Shown: positions 42,698 through 51,594, numbered from the stretch's first letter. The stretch: DNA of 64,000 nt from Corynebacterium phocae (GCF_008693075.1 NZ_VXKJ01000033.1:1-64000), one strand, 5' to 3'. Notes: a model not told the origin generated them from the sequence alone. Translations and numbers: made by a program.

Positions 42698-43317
42698 AAT
42701 CTCGTACCTCCAACATCGTGGACGCCGGCCCGGCACTGAACTTTATGTCGATTAACCAGGAGCGTCTACTAGTTGAGGTACTTGGGGATCTGTGCGCGCC
42801 GGAGGTGGTCTACAAAGAGGTGGTAGGCAAGTCGAAGACCGACGCGAGGTTTTCCCCTGCTCAGAAAGTATTGGATAAGCTTGTCAATGCCGGCCGGTTT
42901 ACTATCCTATCTGACGCGCCCTTGCCTGAAATCCTGGAAGTCTTAGAGAGACTGAATGATTTGCCCCCGATGGACCAGCTCGCTAGTCCGAAAGATCTGG
43001 GGGAGAAGATGGCTATCGCCCACGCAGTAACAAGAGCGGAGGCAGGTGGCAACTGCCTACTTTTAATTGACGATGGCGGGGGTCGCGCGTTGGCCAAAAA
43101 AGAGATCGGGCGTCTTGGCCGCGGAAAACTCATGGGGAATAAACGTTCCGGGCAAATTTGGCTAGTTTCCACAGAGGATATTCTTGCCCGGGCGGTACAC
43201 CTGGGACTGATTGCCACCATGGATGCGCTAAAGAAACTCTATGGCAGGATGCGCGCCTTGGATGATGGTCTGGTGCCGTTCTCCGATAGCCGCCTTTCAG
43301 GGATAAAGTTCATTTGA
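42694..43317 (+). CDS. PIN-like nuclease domain protein
   Basis: The product has 207 residues. The PIN-like core has acidic residues at the expected places: NIVDAGPALNF (Asp10), APEVVYKEV (Glu38/Glu42), KDLGEKMAIAHAV (Glu104) and LLLIDDGGGR (Asp126/Asp127). The C-terminus beyond residue 140 is longer than in VapC toxins. PIN proteins cut RNA, often tRNA, as toxins. Here the partner is not a VapB-type antitoxin but an XRE/ImmA pair, with an ATGA overlap that couples it to the protease. Confidence 0.82.
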   Translation: MKSRTSNIVDAGPALNFMSINQERLLVEVLGDLCAPEVVYKEVVGKSKTDARFSPAQKVLDKLVNAGRFTILSDAPLPEILEVLERLNDLPPMDQLASPKDLGEKMAIAHAVTRAEAGGNCLLLIDDGGGRALAKKEIGRLGRGKLMGNKRSGQIWLVSTEDILARAVHLGLIATMDALKKLYGRMRALDDGLVPFSDSRLSGIKFI

Positions 43318-43504
43318 ATTGACCGAGTTCTGATTGGTAGTAGTCTCTAGCGCCATGGGGCGAAAACCACCCCCGTGACAATGGACGTGCCAGGCACAAG
43401 CTTTGCCGGTGGTACTTCTCCGGCGCCGGCGGGAACTTCCAGGCAAACCCGTGCGTACGACGAGGAGCGTCGAGCAGGGGAAGCGGGGAGAATAAGATAA
43501 GAAA

Positions 43505-43540
43505 TACCGGGACCTAAACTTTGGTCCCGGCCCTTTGCTT
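43505..43540. terminator. terminator of the 125-residue membrane gene
   Basis: CCGGGACC pairs with GGTCCCGG, with A/T-rich flanks. It lies between two convergent genes. The stretch 43318-43504 shows no gene. Confidence 0.75.
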
Positions 43541-43550
43541 GAGGGTTTAG

Positions 43551-43928
43551 CTAGCTGGGGATGATGTGGGCATCCTTGGCCCACGTGTAGAGCCCGCCCA
43601 GCAGGATTACGGCCACAGAGGTGCCCCAGAGGATGTCAAAGGTAGTACCGAATTTGTAGTCGTTGACGTAGTCGTTTTTCACCGAGCTGCCCAGTGCGGC
43701 TGCGTCATTAGGGCTGTGTGTAGCCGCCCAGCCGAGCAAGGCAGGGGAGACCTCCCCATTCTGGAACTTTTTCAGCGCCCAGTCTTGGTAGTAGTAATCG
43801 TCGTCCCGGACCTCGGAGGAGGTTTCGGGCATGCGATACCCGCCGGCCAAAGCCGGTGCGGTGGACAGGGGCAAAGTCAGAGACAGGGCCGTGGCAGCCG
43901 CTACTAAGGCGGTTCCAAAACGGGACAT
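43551..43928 (-). CDS. exported small protein with C-terminal membrane helix
   Basis: The product has 125 residues. The N-terminal FGTALVAAATALSLTLPLSTAPALA is a signal peptide with a likely AxA cleavage site. The mature part is acidic at its start, then has a helix (FDILWGTSVAVILLGGLYTWA). GGAG precedes ATG43928 at 5-base spacing; the ATG at 43994 would add residues that do not fit a signal peptide. The arrangement suits a cell-envelope protein anchored at its end; family unrecognised. Confidence 0.72.
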   Translation of the reverse strand: MSRFGTALVAAATALSLTLPLSTAPALAGGYRMPETSSEVRDDDYYYQDWALKKFQNGEVSPALLGWAATHSPNDAAALGSSVKNDYVNDYKFGTTFDILWGTSVAVILLGGLYTWAKDAHIIPS

Positions 43929-44085
43929 GGGGGCTCCTTTGAGAGATTTCTTAAGCGGACGGTTGTCCAGCCAATAGCTATTATAGTTTTGCATTAAAAC
44001 TAGGCAAAATCTATGGGTCTGGTGAACTGGAGAACCGGCATTTCCGCAGTTAAAGGCGAAGTCCTACGGGCTAGGGAAACGTAAA

Positions 44086-44128
44086 AAATCAGGCCCGGGG
44101 AATCTCCCCAGGCCTGTATTTTTTGTTT
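44086..44128 (-). terminator. deoA terminator
   Basis: CAGGCCCGGGGA-ATC-TCCCCAGGCCTG forms a strong stem (one bulge) with A/T tracts on both sides. It lies downstream of deoA. Confidence 0.8.
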
Positions 44129-44183
44129 CTAGTCCGGTGCGCTGGAGGCGTGCTCTACGGCCCAGCCCGGAGATCTTCCTGGC

Positions 44184-45467
44184 TTAGACAATCTTGTCCA
44201 GGATAATCTTGCGCTCCGCTGGCTTTTCATCGCCAATCTTGAGCCCGGTGTTGATGGATTCAAGAGCGCGCTCAAAGCGGTCCGGGGTCTCGGTGTGCAG
44301 AGTGAGCAGCTTCTGGCCCTTGGTGACTTTCTCACCCAGCCCGGCGTGGATTTCAATGCCGGCGGTCAGCTGCACCGGGTCCTCCTTGCGGGCGCGGCCT
44401 GCCCCCAGGCGCCAGGATCCCACACCCAGCGCTAGGGCGTCGAGCTCGCTGACAAAGCCGTCGCGGTCTGCGAACACTTCGTGGGTGTGCGGTGCGCGCG
44501 CCAACTTGGCATCGGGATCACCGCCCTGGGCCTTAATCATCTTGCGCCAGGAGTCCATGGCGCGGCCGTCTTTGAGCGCTTCCTCGACATCGGCGTCGTG
44601 GACGCCGGCCATCTCCAGCATGTGGCGGGCTAGCTCGCAGGTGATTTCTACCAGGTCTGCCGGGCCACCGCCTTGGAGGACCTCAATGCTTTCCTCAACC
44701 TCCAGGCCGTTGCCAATCTTGCGGCCCAGCGGGACATTCATGTCAGTCAGCAGCGCGCGGGTGTCCACACCGGCGTCGCGGCCCAGCTGCACCATGGTCT
44801 CAGCCAGCTGGCGGGCCTTGTCAAACTCCTTCATGAAAGCGCCGGTGCCCACCTTGACGTCCAAGACTAGGGAGGAGGTGCCCTCGGCAATCTTCTTGCT
44901 CATGATGGAAGAGGCAATCAGCGGGATGCAGTCCACGGTGGCGGTGATATCGCGCAACGCGTAAATTTTCTTATCCGCAGGTGCCAGGCCCGCGCCGGCG
45001 GCGGCCACCACGGCACCGGAGTCTTCCAGGATCTTCATCATCAGGTCATTGGGGACATCGGCCTTCCATCCGGGGATGGCTTCCAGTTTGTCTAGCGTTC
45101 CGCCGGTGTGGCCTAGGCCGCGGCCGGAAAGCTGTGGCACGGCCACGCCGTAGGAAGATACCAGCGGGCCCAGTGGGAGAGTGACCTTATCACCCACGCC
45201 GCCGGTGGAGTGCTTGTCCGTGGTGGGCTTGCTCAGCGAGTCAAAGTTCATGGTCTCACCGGAGTCAATCATGGCTTGGGTCCAGTCCACGATTTCGCGG
45301 CGGTCCATGTCCCGGATGAAGATAGCCATGTTGAGCGCGGCCATTTGTTCATCTCCAACAACGCCGCGGGTGTAGGCGTCAATGACCCAGCGGATCTCAT
45401 CCGTGCTGAGCTCCCCGCCGTCACGCTTGGTGCGGATTATGTCTACAACGTCAAACTTTTCAGCCAT
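44184..45467 (-). CDS. deoA: thymidine phosphorylase
   Basis: DeoA splits thymidine or deoxyuridine with phosphate to give deoxyribose-1-phosphate. The product is 427 residues. Diagnostic sequences are DKHSTGGVGDK and SGRGLGHTGGTLDKLEAIPG (the family signature), LKDGRAMDSWRKMI and the C-terminal barrel-sandwich domain (AGIEIHAGLGEKVTKGQKL). AAGGGAC precedes ATG45467; two further in-frame ATGs upstream (45512, 45500) are less likely. It is divergent from cdd, with a 266-base control region. Confidence 0.95.
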   Translation of the reverse strand: MAEKFDVVDIIRTKRDGGELSTDEIRWVIDAYTRGVVGDEQMAALNMAIFIRDMDRREIVDWTQAMIDSGETMNFDSLSKPTTDKHSTGGVGDKVTLPLGPLVSSYGVAVPQLSGRGLGHTGGTLDKLEAIPGWKADVPNDLMMKILEDSGAVVAAAGAGLAPADKKIYALRDITATVDCIPLIASSIMSKKIAEGTSSLVLDVKVGTGAFMKEFDKARQLAETMVQLGRDAGVDTRALLTDMNVPLGRKIGNGLEVEESIEVLQGGGPADLVEITCELARHMLEMAGVHDADVEEALKDGRAMDSWRKMIKAQGGDPDAKLARAPHTHEVFADRDGFVSELDALALGVGSWRLGAGRARKEDPVQLTAGIEIHAGLGEKVTKGQKLLTLHTETPDRFERALESINTGLKIGDEKPAERKIILDKIV

Positions 45468-45582
45468 GTGCTGTCCCTTCTGAAGTGATTCTTGGTTCAT
45501 AAAGTGATGCAAGACACCCGAAAAGGAAAAGCCGGATCAAGTCTCTTGCTTTCAACTTAGCCCCAGATTATCATTATTTCCA

Positions 45583-45616
45583 GAACAATTGTCAAGGTAA
45601 ATGTTTCCATATGTTC
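45583..45616. promoter_or_regulatory. candidate operator between deoA and cdd
   Basis: A perfect 8-base palindrome ACAATTGT (45585-45592) is followed by ATGTTTCCAT-ATGTTC, a 10-base direct repeat of ATGTT. It lies in the AT-rich part of the divergent deoA/cdd promoter region and is a reasonable site for the SorC/DeoR-type regulator at 48807. Not proven. Confidence 0.35.
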
Positions 45617-45733
45617 ACGCTCATCGGTGGGGCGTAACCTGCTTTCGCGGGCCACGGTTCTGCCCTTTGGGTGAGGCCATGTCCTTGACGGTTCTCTCTT
45701 GTCAACTCACCTATAGAGAAAGAGTCTGCGGGT

Positions 45734-46150
45734 ATGAAAACTTCCCCACTCGAGCTTCTGGAAGCGGCCCGTGATGCCGCGGGCCACGCCTACGCGCCGT
45801 ATAGCCAATTTCCCGTTGGTGCCGTCATTGAAATGCAAGATGGCACGCGTTATGACGGGTGCAACGTGGAAAACGCTAGTTACGGGCTCACGTTGTGTGC
45901 TGAGCGAAATGCCATCACCACCATGATTGCCCAGACCACCGGCACCAACCCGGCCGCGCGCCGGATAAAGCGGGTGGCAATCGTTGGGCTTAAGGCCAAG
46001 CCTTGCTGGCCGTGCGGCGCTTGCCGCCAGGTGTTGCGGGAGTTTGGCACCCAAGAAGTCATTGTGGAAGGCGATGGGGGAGAGCCCCTAGTCACAAGCT
46101 TTGAGGAGCTGCTCCCGCATTCCTTTGGCCCGGAAGACTTGGGCTCCTAA
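45734..46150 (+). CDS. cdd: cytidine deaminase
   Basis: Cdd hydrolyses cytidine or deoxycytidine to uridine. The product has 138 residues. Zinc ligands and the proton shuttle are visible as CAERNA (Cys55, Glu57) and PCGACRQV (Cys94, Cys97). N-terminal YAPYSQFPVGA is the family's substrate-binding loop. ATG45734 follows the stretch GAGAAAGAG. TATAGA at 45714-45719 could be the -10. The nucleoside transporter gene follows by 82 bases. Confidence 0.95.
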   Translation: MKTSPLELLEAARDAAGHAYAPYSQFPVGAVIEMQDGTRYDGCNVENASYGLTLCAERNAITTMIAQTTGTNPAARRIKRVAIVGLKAKPCWPCGACRQVLREFGTQEVIVEGDGGEPLVTSFEELLPHSFGPEDLGS

Positions 46151-46232
46151 GCCGGTGCCCAGCGCAGGCTAAAACCCACACAAAATCTGCCGCAGGTTAA
46201 AGCGCGGTAAAAATAACAGAAAGAAATTTAAC

Positions 46233-47447
46233 ATGGAACGTTTTCAAGGACTCATTGGCATTGTCCTGATCCTGGCTCTCCTTTTGAGCTTGTCAAACGC
46301 CAAGCGTCACATTAACTGGCGCACCCTGGGCGTAGGCCTGGGACTCCAGGTTCTCTTTGCCCTCCTGGTGCTGAAATGGGAGCCCGGTTTCCATGGCCTC
46401 AAGGCTGTGGCCGGCGCGTTGGAAAAGCTCATTGACTTCACCAATGAAGGCACCTCCTTTGTCTTCGGTGGGCTGTTTGGCGAAGACAATGGATTTATCT
46501 TTGCGCTCAACGTGCTGCCGGTGATTATCTTCCTGGGCGCTATTATTGGCGCGCTGTACTACCTGCGTGTCTTGCAGTGGTTTGTGGAGATTGTGGGCAC
46601 CGCGCTCAACAAGGTTATGGGCACCTCCAAGGTGGAGTCCGTGTGGGCGTCCACGGTTATCTTCCTGGGGCAGTCTGAGGCCCCGCTGGTTATCCGCCCC
46701 TGGTTGCCGCATCTGACCCGCAGTGAGCTGTTCGCTTGTATGACCGGTGGCTTTGCCTCCGTGGCCGGTTCCACGCTGGTGGGCTACTCGCTGCTGGGTG
46801 CGCCGCTGCCGTACCTGTTGGCGGCATCGGTTATGAACGCCCCTGGCTCCTTGTTGGTGGCTAAGGCGCTCATGCCAGAGACCGAGGAATCCAAGGTCAA
46901 CGCCAATGTCCGCAACATGCGCGATGAGCAGTCCCGCAACCTGATTGACGCCATTGGTACCGGCGCTATGTCCGGCGGCCGTATTGCGGTTACCGTGGCC
47001 TGCCTCCTGGTGGCTTTCATTGCTGGTATTGCTATGCTCTCTGCGCTGCTGGGCGGTATTGGCAACATGTTCGGCCAAGAGGGCTGGTCCCTGGAGGGTC
47101 TGTTTGGCATCTTGTTCTCTCCTTTGGCGTGGGCCATTGGTGTGCCTTGGGATGAGGCCGGCCTGGTGGGTAACTTCATTGGGCAAAAGACCATTATCAA
47201 TGAGTTCGTGGGCTACACCTCCTTCTCTGAGCACGTTGACACCCTGAGTGATAAGTCCATCATGCTGACCTCTTTCGCGCTGGCTGGCTTTGCCAACCTG
47301 TCTTCCATTGCTATCCAGATTGGTTCCATTGGTGCCCTCGTGCCGGAGCGCCGCTCTGAGGTTGCTTCTTTGGGTATGAAGGCCCTGTTTGGCGGGTTCT
47401 GCACCAACATGCTCAACGCGGCAATTGTGGGCGTGGTGGTCTTCTAG
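46233..47447 (+). CDS. nupC: NupC-type concentrative nucleoside transporter
   Basis: The product has 404 residues. It is a concentrative nucleoside transporter with about ten membrane helices; the signature GQSEAPLVIRPWL matches the CNT family site for nucleoside binding, and NEFVGYTSF gives the second. It imports nucleosides with protons or sodium into the cell for deoA and cdd. GAAAG lies 12 bases before ATG46233. A long antisense frame of 391 codons exists but is an artefact of codon bias. A strong terminator follows. Confidence 0.93.
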   Translation: MERFQGLIGIVLILALLLSLSNAKRHINWRTLGVGLGLQVLFALLVLKWEPGFHGLKAVAGALEKLIDFTNEGTSFVFGGLFGEDNGFIFALNVLPVIIFLGAIIGALYYLRVLQWFVEIVGTALNKVMGTSKVESVWASTVIFLGQSEAPLVIRPWLPHLTRSELFACMTGGFASVAGSTLVGYSLLGAPLPYLLAASVMNAPGSLLVAKALMPETEESKVNANVRNMRDEQSRNLIDAIGTGAMSGGRIAVTVACLLVAFIAGIAMLSALLGGIGNMFGQEGWSLEGLFGILFSPLAWAIGVPWDEAGLVGNFIGQKTIINEFVGYTSFSEHVDTLSDKSIMLTSFALAGFANLSSIAIQIGSIGALVPERRSEVASLGMKALFGGFCTNMLNAAIVGVVVF

Positions 47448-47470
47448 GGCTGCCCGCAACTTCCGCATTA

Positions 47471-47503
47471 GCTGGTCACCTTCGGGTGGCCAGTTTTTTA
47501 ATC
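47471..47503 (+). terminator. nupC terminator
   Basis: CTGGTCACC-TTCG-GGTGGCCAG followed by TTTTTT is a textbook intrinsic terminator just after nupC. Confidence 0.93.
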
Positions 47504-47514
47504 CTCGCCAAAAC

Positions 47515-47530
47515 TAGACAAAGCTGTCTA
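47515..47530. promoter_or_regulatory. 16-base palindrome
   Basis: TAGACAAAGCTGTCTA (TAGACA / TGTCTA, four-base spacer) in the region upstream of the 47711 gene. Its spacing suits a small dimeric regulator; identity unknown. Confidence 0.35.
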
Positions 47531-47710
47531 TTTTGTGTTAGGTTGGTTACCGATCCAGAAACCAATAATTCCAGGGCCTCGACCCATTGGTTGGCAACCG
47601 TTGCTCGCTCAAGAAAATCCACGCGGTGCCCATCGAGTGAAAAAGATCAGCCTGGCCCACGCACCCGTGCGCCTTGAACCGACGAGTATTTTTGGAAAGG
47701 TATCCATCTC

Positions 47711-48670
47711 ATGGAACCCCATATGCAGGTCTGCTTTGACTATGCCCCCGGCCATAAAGCCCACCACACCTTAATCAGCCTGGCCAAGCGCCAGGACGCC
47801 TTTGCTGATGTTGCCGATGCCGCCATCACAGCAGGCCGCGTCACCTTCCGCGACGCAGAAGGCAAGGTGCACGAGCGCTATCTTCACGATGCCCCCGTGG
47901 CCGCCGCCTTCCAGCAACTCCTGGCCGGCACGCAGCCCGCGTCACCGGCTATCCAGTGGGCCCCATCCTTCGGGCTGCTGGCAGTGGGGGACCACGACGC
48001 TGCCACTGAAGCCGGCCAGCGGTATTTCCACGTGGCAAAGTACCCCGACTGCGTGCCGGCCCCAGCACCCAGTCGCTGCGGCGCGAACTCCGCCGGCCAC
48101 CGCCCGTTCTTTGTCAAGCAGCTCCACGTCTTCAACCGGGGTCTGGACGGCTATGAGACGGTGGAGTTCCTCTTCCGTGAAGGCCGCGCCTTTAGCTTCT
48201 ATTCACCCACGAAGGGACAGGTCACCGGCTGGGGCCACGATGAGCAGATGCTAGACCACGCCGTGCGCACCCTGCGTGATAGCGATATGGAGCTGCGCTT
48301 TTGGCCCGTGGCGCGGGATTTGGCCGTCATCAAAGGCGGCGGCGGGATGATGCTGAGCCTGGCTGAGTCTGATGCTCCTTGCAACCTCTACGAACAGCGC
48401 GCTGCGGCGGGCACCCGCACCGCCCACGGGATCCAGGCGGAGATCCCTAACAGCCAAGCCGGTGGCAGCCCCATCCCCATCTGCGTGGAGGACGTGGGCG
48501 ACAATGAGCGCAGCCCCATGGCCGGGGTTCACGAATACCTGGCCATGCTCCGGAAACAGTGGGCCGAGGAGGCTGCTGCGGAAGCGGCCGCTAAAGCAGA
48601 AGAACGAGCAAAGAACGCCGCCATGGCAAAAGCTGTAAGGGACGCCTTCAGAAAGGACAGGGGAGAATAA
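47711..48670 (+). CDS. uncharacterised 319-residue protein
   Basis: I do not recognise the family. The product has no signal peptide. The first 260 residues form a beta-rich domain (VEFLFREGRAFSFYSPTKGQ, MELRFWPVARDLAVIKGGG), and the C-terminal 50 are a Glu/Ala-rich helix, probably coiled coil (KQWAEEAAAEAAAKAEERAK). ATG47711 has weak upstream purines; ATG47723 is the next candidate. It lies between nupC and the regulator but is not clearly related to nucleoside use. Confidence 0.65.
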   Translation: MEPHMQVCFDYAPGHKAHHTLISLAKRQDAFADVADAAITAGRVTFRDAEGKVHERYLHDAPVAAAFQQLLAGTQPASPAIQWAPSFGLLAVGDHDAATEAGQRYFHVAKYPDCVPAPAPSRCGANSAGHRPFFVKQLHVFNRGLDGYETVEFLFREGRAFSFYSPTKGQVTGWGHDEQMLDHAVRTLRDSDMELRFWPVARDLAVIKGGGGMMLSLAESDAPCNLYEQRAAAGTRTAHGIQAEIPNSQAGGSPIPICVEDVGDNERSPMAGVHEYLAMLRKQWAEEAAAEAAAKAEERAKNAAMAKAVRDAFRKDRGE

Positions 48671-48697
48671 CCATCAGCCGGCAACAAACCACGAACC

Positions 48698-48780
48698 GCC
48701 AGCGGGCCGCTAGCTGGCAGCACCAGCACACCACTAGCCAGCAACCGCCAACGGGCCGCTAGCCGACAGCACCGGCAAGG
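48698..48780. repeat. imperfect 53-bp direct repeat
   Basis: The segment ACCGCCARCGGGCCGCTAGC is present twice, about 53 bases apart, in the spacer between the 47711 gene and the regulator. It is likely a local duplication. Confidence 0.5.
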
Positions 48781-48806
48781 CTCCAAACACCAGGCCAGCC
48801 GGGGCT

Positions 48807-49784
48807 CTAGCTGGCCGCCTCCGGATGGTTGCTCAGGGAATGCTGCTCCACCAGCTTAGACGCGGTGGCGTTGTCAATGACCAGGTGCGTGGCCAGGCCC
48901 ATTTTCAGGGCGGTGTCTATGGCCTGTGCCTTTTCCAGCCCGCCGGCTACTAGGAGCTTGGTGGGCCGGGTGCTAAGTTCCTCAAGGCTAATCCCCACGG
49001 TGCGCTCGTCTACGCTGGGCACCGCCACCTCCCCGGTGGCGGTGAAAAACCGCGAGCACGCGTCTCCCACCGCGCGGCCGGTGATGAGCTCAAACTCATC
49101 ATCGCTGAGGTAGCCCATATTAAGGGGCAGGGAATCCGGATTTACTGAACCCACGGTGAACACGACCACGTCCGTTTGCCGGCCCATTTCTAACACGCTG
49201 GCAATATGCCGGTCGCTTTCCACCGTCTGTTTGACCTCCACGTTGTCAAAGATGACCGGGAGGGGGAGCGTGCGGGCAAAGGCGTCAAAGGCCGCGCAGA
49301 AACGGTTGATGGTTTCCAAATCATTGGTCGAGCGCTTGGTGTAGCTCAGCCCGCCCTTGAGCTGCACAATCTCCACGCCCGTGTGGCTTCTGTGCTTGAG
49401 CGCCTTGGCCACGGCATACATTGTTGCGCCCCAACTCACGCCCACCAGAAATCCGTCCTCCACCAAGTCCTCCAGGACCAGGGCACCAATGCGCCCTAGC
49501 TCTTTGGTCACCGCCTCTGGGTTCTTGGCGGTGGTCTGGGAAATCCGGACGTTGGCCAGGCCATAAGACCCGTAGATGTCTAGTAGTGACTCCGTAAGCG
49601 AGCTTCCTTGCTCCCGCGGGTCACGTACCTCAATGACCACAAAGCCGCGTTCTTTGGCATAAGCCAAAAGTTTGGCCACCGTAGGCCTGGAAACGCCAAT
49701 CTCAGCGGCAACCTCAGCCTGACTCATACCGCTTTCGTAGTAGAGCTTTGCCGCTTGGAGGGACTGTTCGTCTTTAAGCTGCAT
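48807..49784 (-). CDS. deoR: SorC/DeoR-type sugar-binding transcriptional regulator
   Basis: The product has 325 residues. The N-terminal HTH (GMSQAEVAAEIGVSRPTVAKLL) is followed by a SorC-type effector domain of the NagB-like fold (VSWGATMYAVAKAL, VVFTVGSVNPDSL, TGEVAVPSVDERTVGISLEEL, LLVAGGLEKAQAI). Members such as Bacillus DeoR respond to deoxyribose-5-phosphate and repress nucleoside genes, which suits its place near deoA, cdd and nupC. The gene faces away from these. The symbol is given by function in context; the effector is not proven. Upstream lies a 295-base gap with no gene seen. Confidence 0.82.
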   Translation of the reverse strand: MQLKDEQSLQAAKLYYESGMSQAEVAAEIGVSRPTVAKLLAYAKERGFVVIEVRDPREQGSSLTESLLDIYGSYGLANVRISQTTAKNPEAVTKELGRIGALVLEDLVEDGFLVGVSWGATMYAVAKALKHRSHTGVEIVQLKGGLSYTKRSTNDLETINRFCAAFDAFARTLPLPVIFDNVEVKQTVESDRHIASVLEMGRQTDVVVFTVGSVNPDSLPLNMGYLSDDEFELITGRAVGDACSRFFTATGEVAVPSVDERTVGISLEELSTRPTKLLVAGGLEKAQAIDTALKMGLATHLVIDNATASKLVEQHSLSNHPEAAS

Positions 49785-50079
49785 GTAGATAACTCTAACA
49801 CTCGGAGTAAATCAGAGCCGCTAAACAGACTTGCGGGCGGAGACGGGCTAGCTTTCTGCGGAGGTGGAATTGTTGCTAAACCTAGCGCGTTGAGATAGCC
49901 TGCCAAGTAAAGTGCGTGACATCTGTGACAGTTAAATTAGTTGTATTGGCCAGATCGTTTTCCGTCTAACTTCTTCTCCCAGATTCCGGAGAAATTCTCC
50001 TGTTGGAAGTTCCAGAAGCTAGAGCGGATAAAGAGGTGTTGAAGTATCGCAGAAATCAACCAAGGGATAGGAAAATTTT

Positions 50080-50511
50080 ATGAAAACTATTTACACCGAT
50101 TCTCCTAGTACGGAAAACCGTAGTCACGCTCTAACTGCTGAAGGTTTTTCCGAATTAAAATCACTAATTGAAGATAATGTTGTTGAGGATGCCAATCTTC
50201 GCAATTTTCTCAAAACCTTTCTCGACTGCGTCAATAGCGGCAATGACATTGTTGCTATTCCGGCTGATGAGGCTGTTTCCCCAAATAAGGCAGCGGGTAT
50301 ACTCTCGATGAGTCGCACTCATCTGTACAAACTGCTTGATCGTGGAGAGATTCCATTTCACCGCGTCGGACGTGATCGCAGGATTTTCCTTAAAGATATC
50401 AACGAGTACGTTGCGCGCCGTGAGGGATACCGGAAACAACTTGCTGAAGATTTCGCTAGGCTAGATGCTCTCCAGGCCGAAGCGATCGATGAGCTAGCGG
50501 AAAGTTTCTAA
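50080..50511 (+). CDS. HTH (excisionase-family) antitoxin-type protein
   Basis: The product has 143 residues. The central motif SPNKAAGILSMSRTHLYKLL-DRGEIPFHRVGRDRRIF is the MerR/excisionase-like HTH found in type II antitoxins usually paired with PIN toxins. The N-terminal 60 residues are helical, and the C-terminus (ARREGYRKQLAEDFARLDAL) is charged and helical. ATAGGA precedes ATG50080. No PIN gene follows; the next gene, 36 bases on, encodes a DUF3039-like protein. Base composition is lower in GC than in neighbouring core genes. Confidence 0.78.
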   Translation: MKTIYTDSPSTENRSHALTAEGFSELKSLIEDNVVEDANLRNFLKTFLDCVNSGNDIVAIPADEAVSPNKAAGILSMSRTHLYKLLDRGEIPFHRVGRDRRIFLKDINEYVARREGYRKQLAEDFARLDALQAEAIDELAESF

Positions 50512-50547
50512 AATGCCACTGATCCGATGACAAGTTATTATTGAGAG

Positions 50548-51594
50548 ATGATGAATGATCCGGACAGGCAGGCGCGGCCGACACTGCGCATGCTCCAAGA
50601 AGATCTTACTTCGGGGTGGAGGGACCCCCGGATAGAGCGAATCATAGCTGCGGGGGATTACACTTCGCTTCACCCTCTGACCGAGCTCGCTCACCCACTG
50701 ATTCAAAAAGCAGGGGGCTGCTTTGGCCCTAACCGCCAAGATGATAACCCGGTGGGGCCAATCTTAGGGTTGAATGAGTTTCGGTTATGGGAGATCAAAA
50801 CAAGCCATTGGCGAGGAGCGGTCTGGATAGATCCCTCTAGTGGAGTCTGTTGGTTGATTGCTGGGGGGTTGGCTAAAGGACAGCACCTCGACTTTGACGA
50901 TTTCTATCAGAGACTAAGCCGCGCCGACCGCCGGACTATTCAGTCCTGGAAACCTACCGAGGTGGACTGGATTCTCTGGAAGCGCGAGAAAGCAGCACGG
51001 GCCCTCTCGAAGGTATATTTGGAAATTCAGAGGTCTGTTGTAGAAATGCTGAGGTCTCTACGGAAGGGTTCCTTGGTGGCTAGTGAGGTTTCGGCTGGAT
51101 TCCTGATCGAAGATCCCCGAAACCCTGGCCAGCCGTACATTAAAGTACGCGTTGAACTGGAAAAAGCGGTGGTGAGCGGGGGCCTAGACGATTTATCCGT
51201 GGAAATCGATCCAGTGGGCACCCCTCCGCGGGATAGTCTTTTTCGTAGGATAGAGCAACAGGTTTTGGTTTCGCTCCAGCCCCGCCAGCAGAGCTGGGAC
51301 CCGTTTGGGGAAGGTCTCTTTTATACATGCGTAGGGGAGGAGTTCCTGGACCAGAGAATAAAAGCACTGGATCAGCTGGTATCGGATGAAGCTATCGAGA
51401 ACTCGTTGCCCGGCGACTTTCGGCACTACATTCACAAAAATAGTGTGTTCAGCAATACCGTAAATGGAGTGGCGTCAAAGTCTATGTGCGGGGTCTACTT
51501 TGTCCCGAATCAAGATCATGAAAAACTCCAAACGTGTCCGCGGTGTATGGAGGAATACCAGGCGTTACCAGCGGTGCCACCGTCCAACCCCTAA
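50548..51594 (+). CDS. protein with toxin-like strand motif and DUF3039-like end
   Basis: The product has 348 residues. Residues about 70-125 contain FRLWEIKTSHWRGAVWID, VCWLIAGGLAKG and DDFYQRLSRADRR, a pattern that recalls HigB/RelE-type nuclease folds (core strand with W-R, then a glycine-K turn). The last 50 residues include SMCGVYFVPNQDHEKLQTC PRCM split by CxxC, resembling DUF3039. The central region is helical (ALSKVYLEIQRSVVEMLRSL) plus a strand-rich part. It follows the HTH gene by 36 bases, so toxin with antitoxin is plausible. Neither half is proven. Confidence 0.6.
   Translation: MMNDPDRQARPTLRMLQEDLTSGWRDPRIERIIAAGDYTSLHPLTELAHPLIQKAGGCFGPNRQDDNPVGPILGLNEFRLWEIKTSHWRGAVWIDPSSGVCWLIAGGLAKGQHLDFDDFYQRLSRADRRTIQSWKPTEVDWILWKREKAARALSKVYLEIQRSVVEMLRSLRKGSLVASEVSAGFLIEDPRNPGQPYIKVRVELEKAVVSGGLDDLSVEIDPVGTPPRDSLFRRIEQQVLVSLQPRQQSWDPFGEGLFYTCVGEEFLDQRIKALDQLVSDEAIENSLPGDFRHYIHKNSVFSNTVNGVASKSMCGVYFVPNQDHEKLQTCPRCMEEYQALPAVPPSNP

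Noticed and set aside
46293..47468. 391-codon open frame antisense to nupC
   Set aside because: It is the mirror of a CNT transporter with complete motifs; the antisense protein is rich in His/Gln/Arg with no domain, and has no ribosome site.
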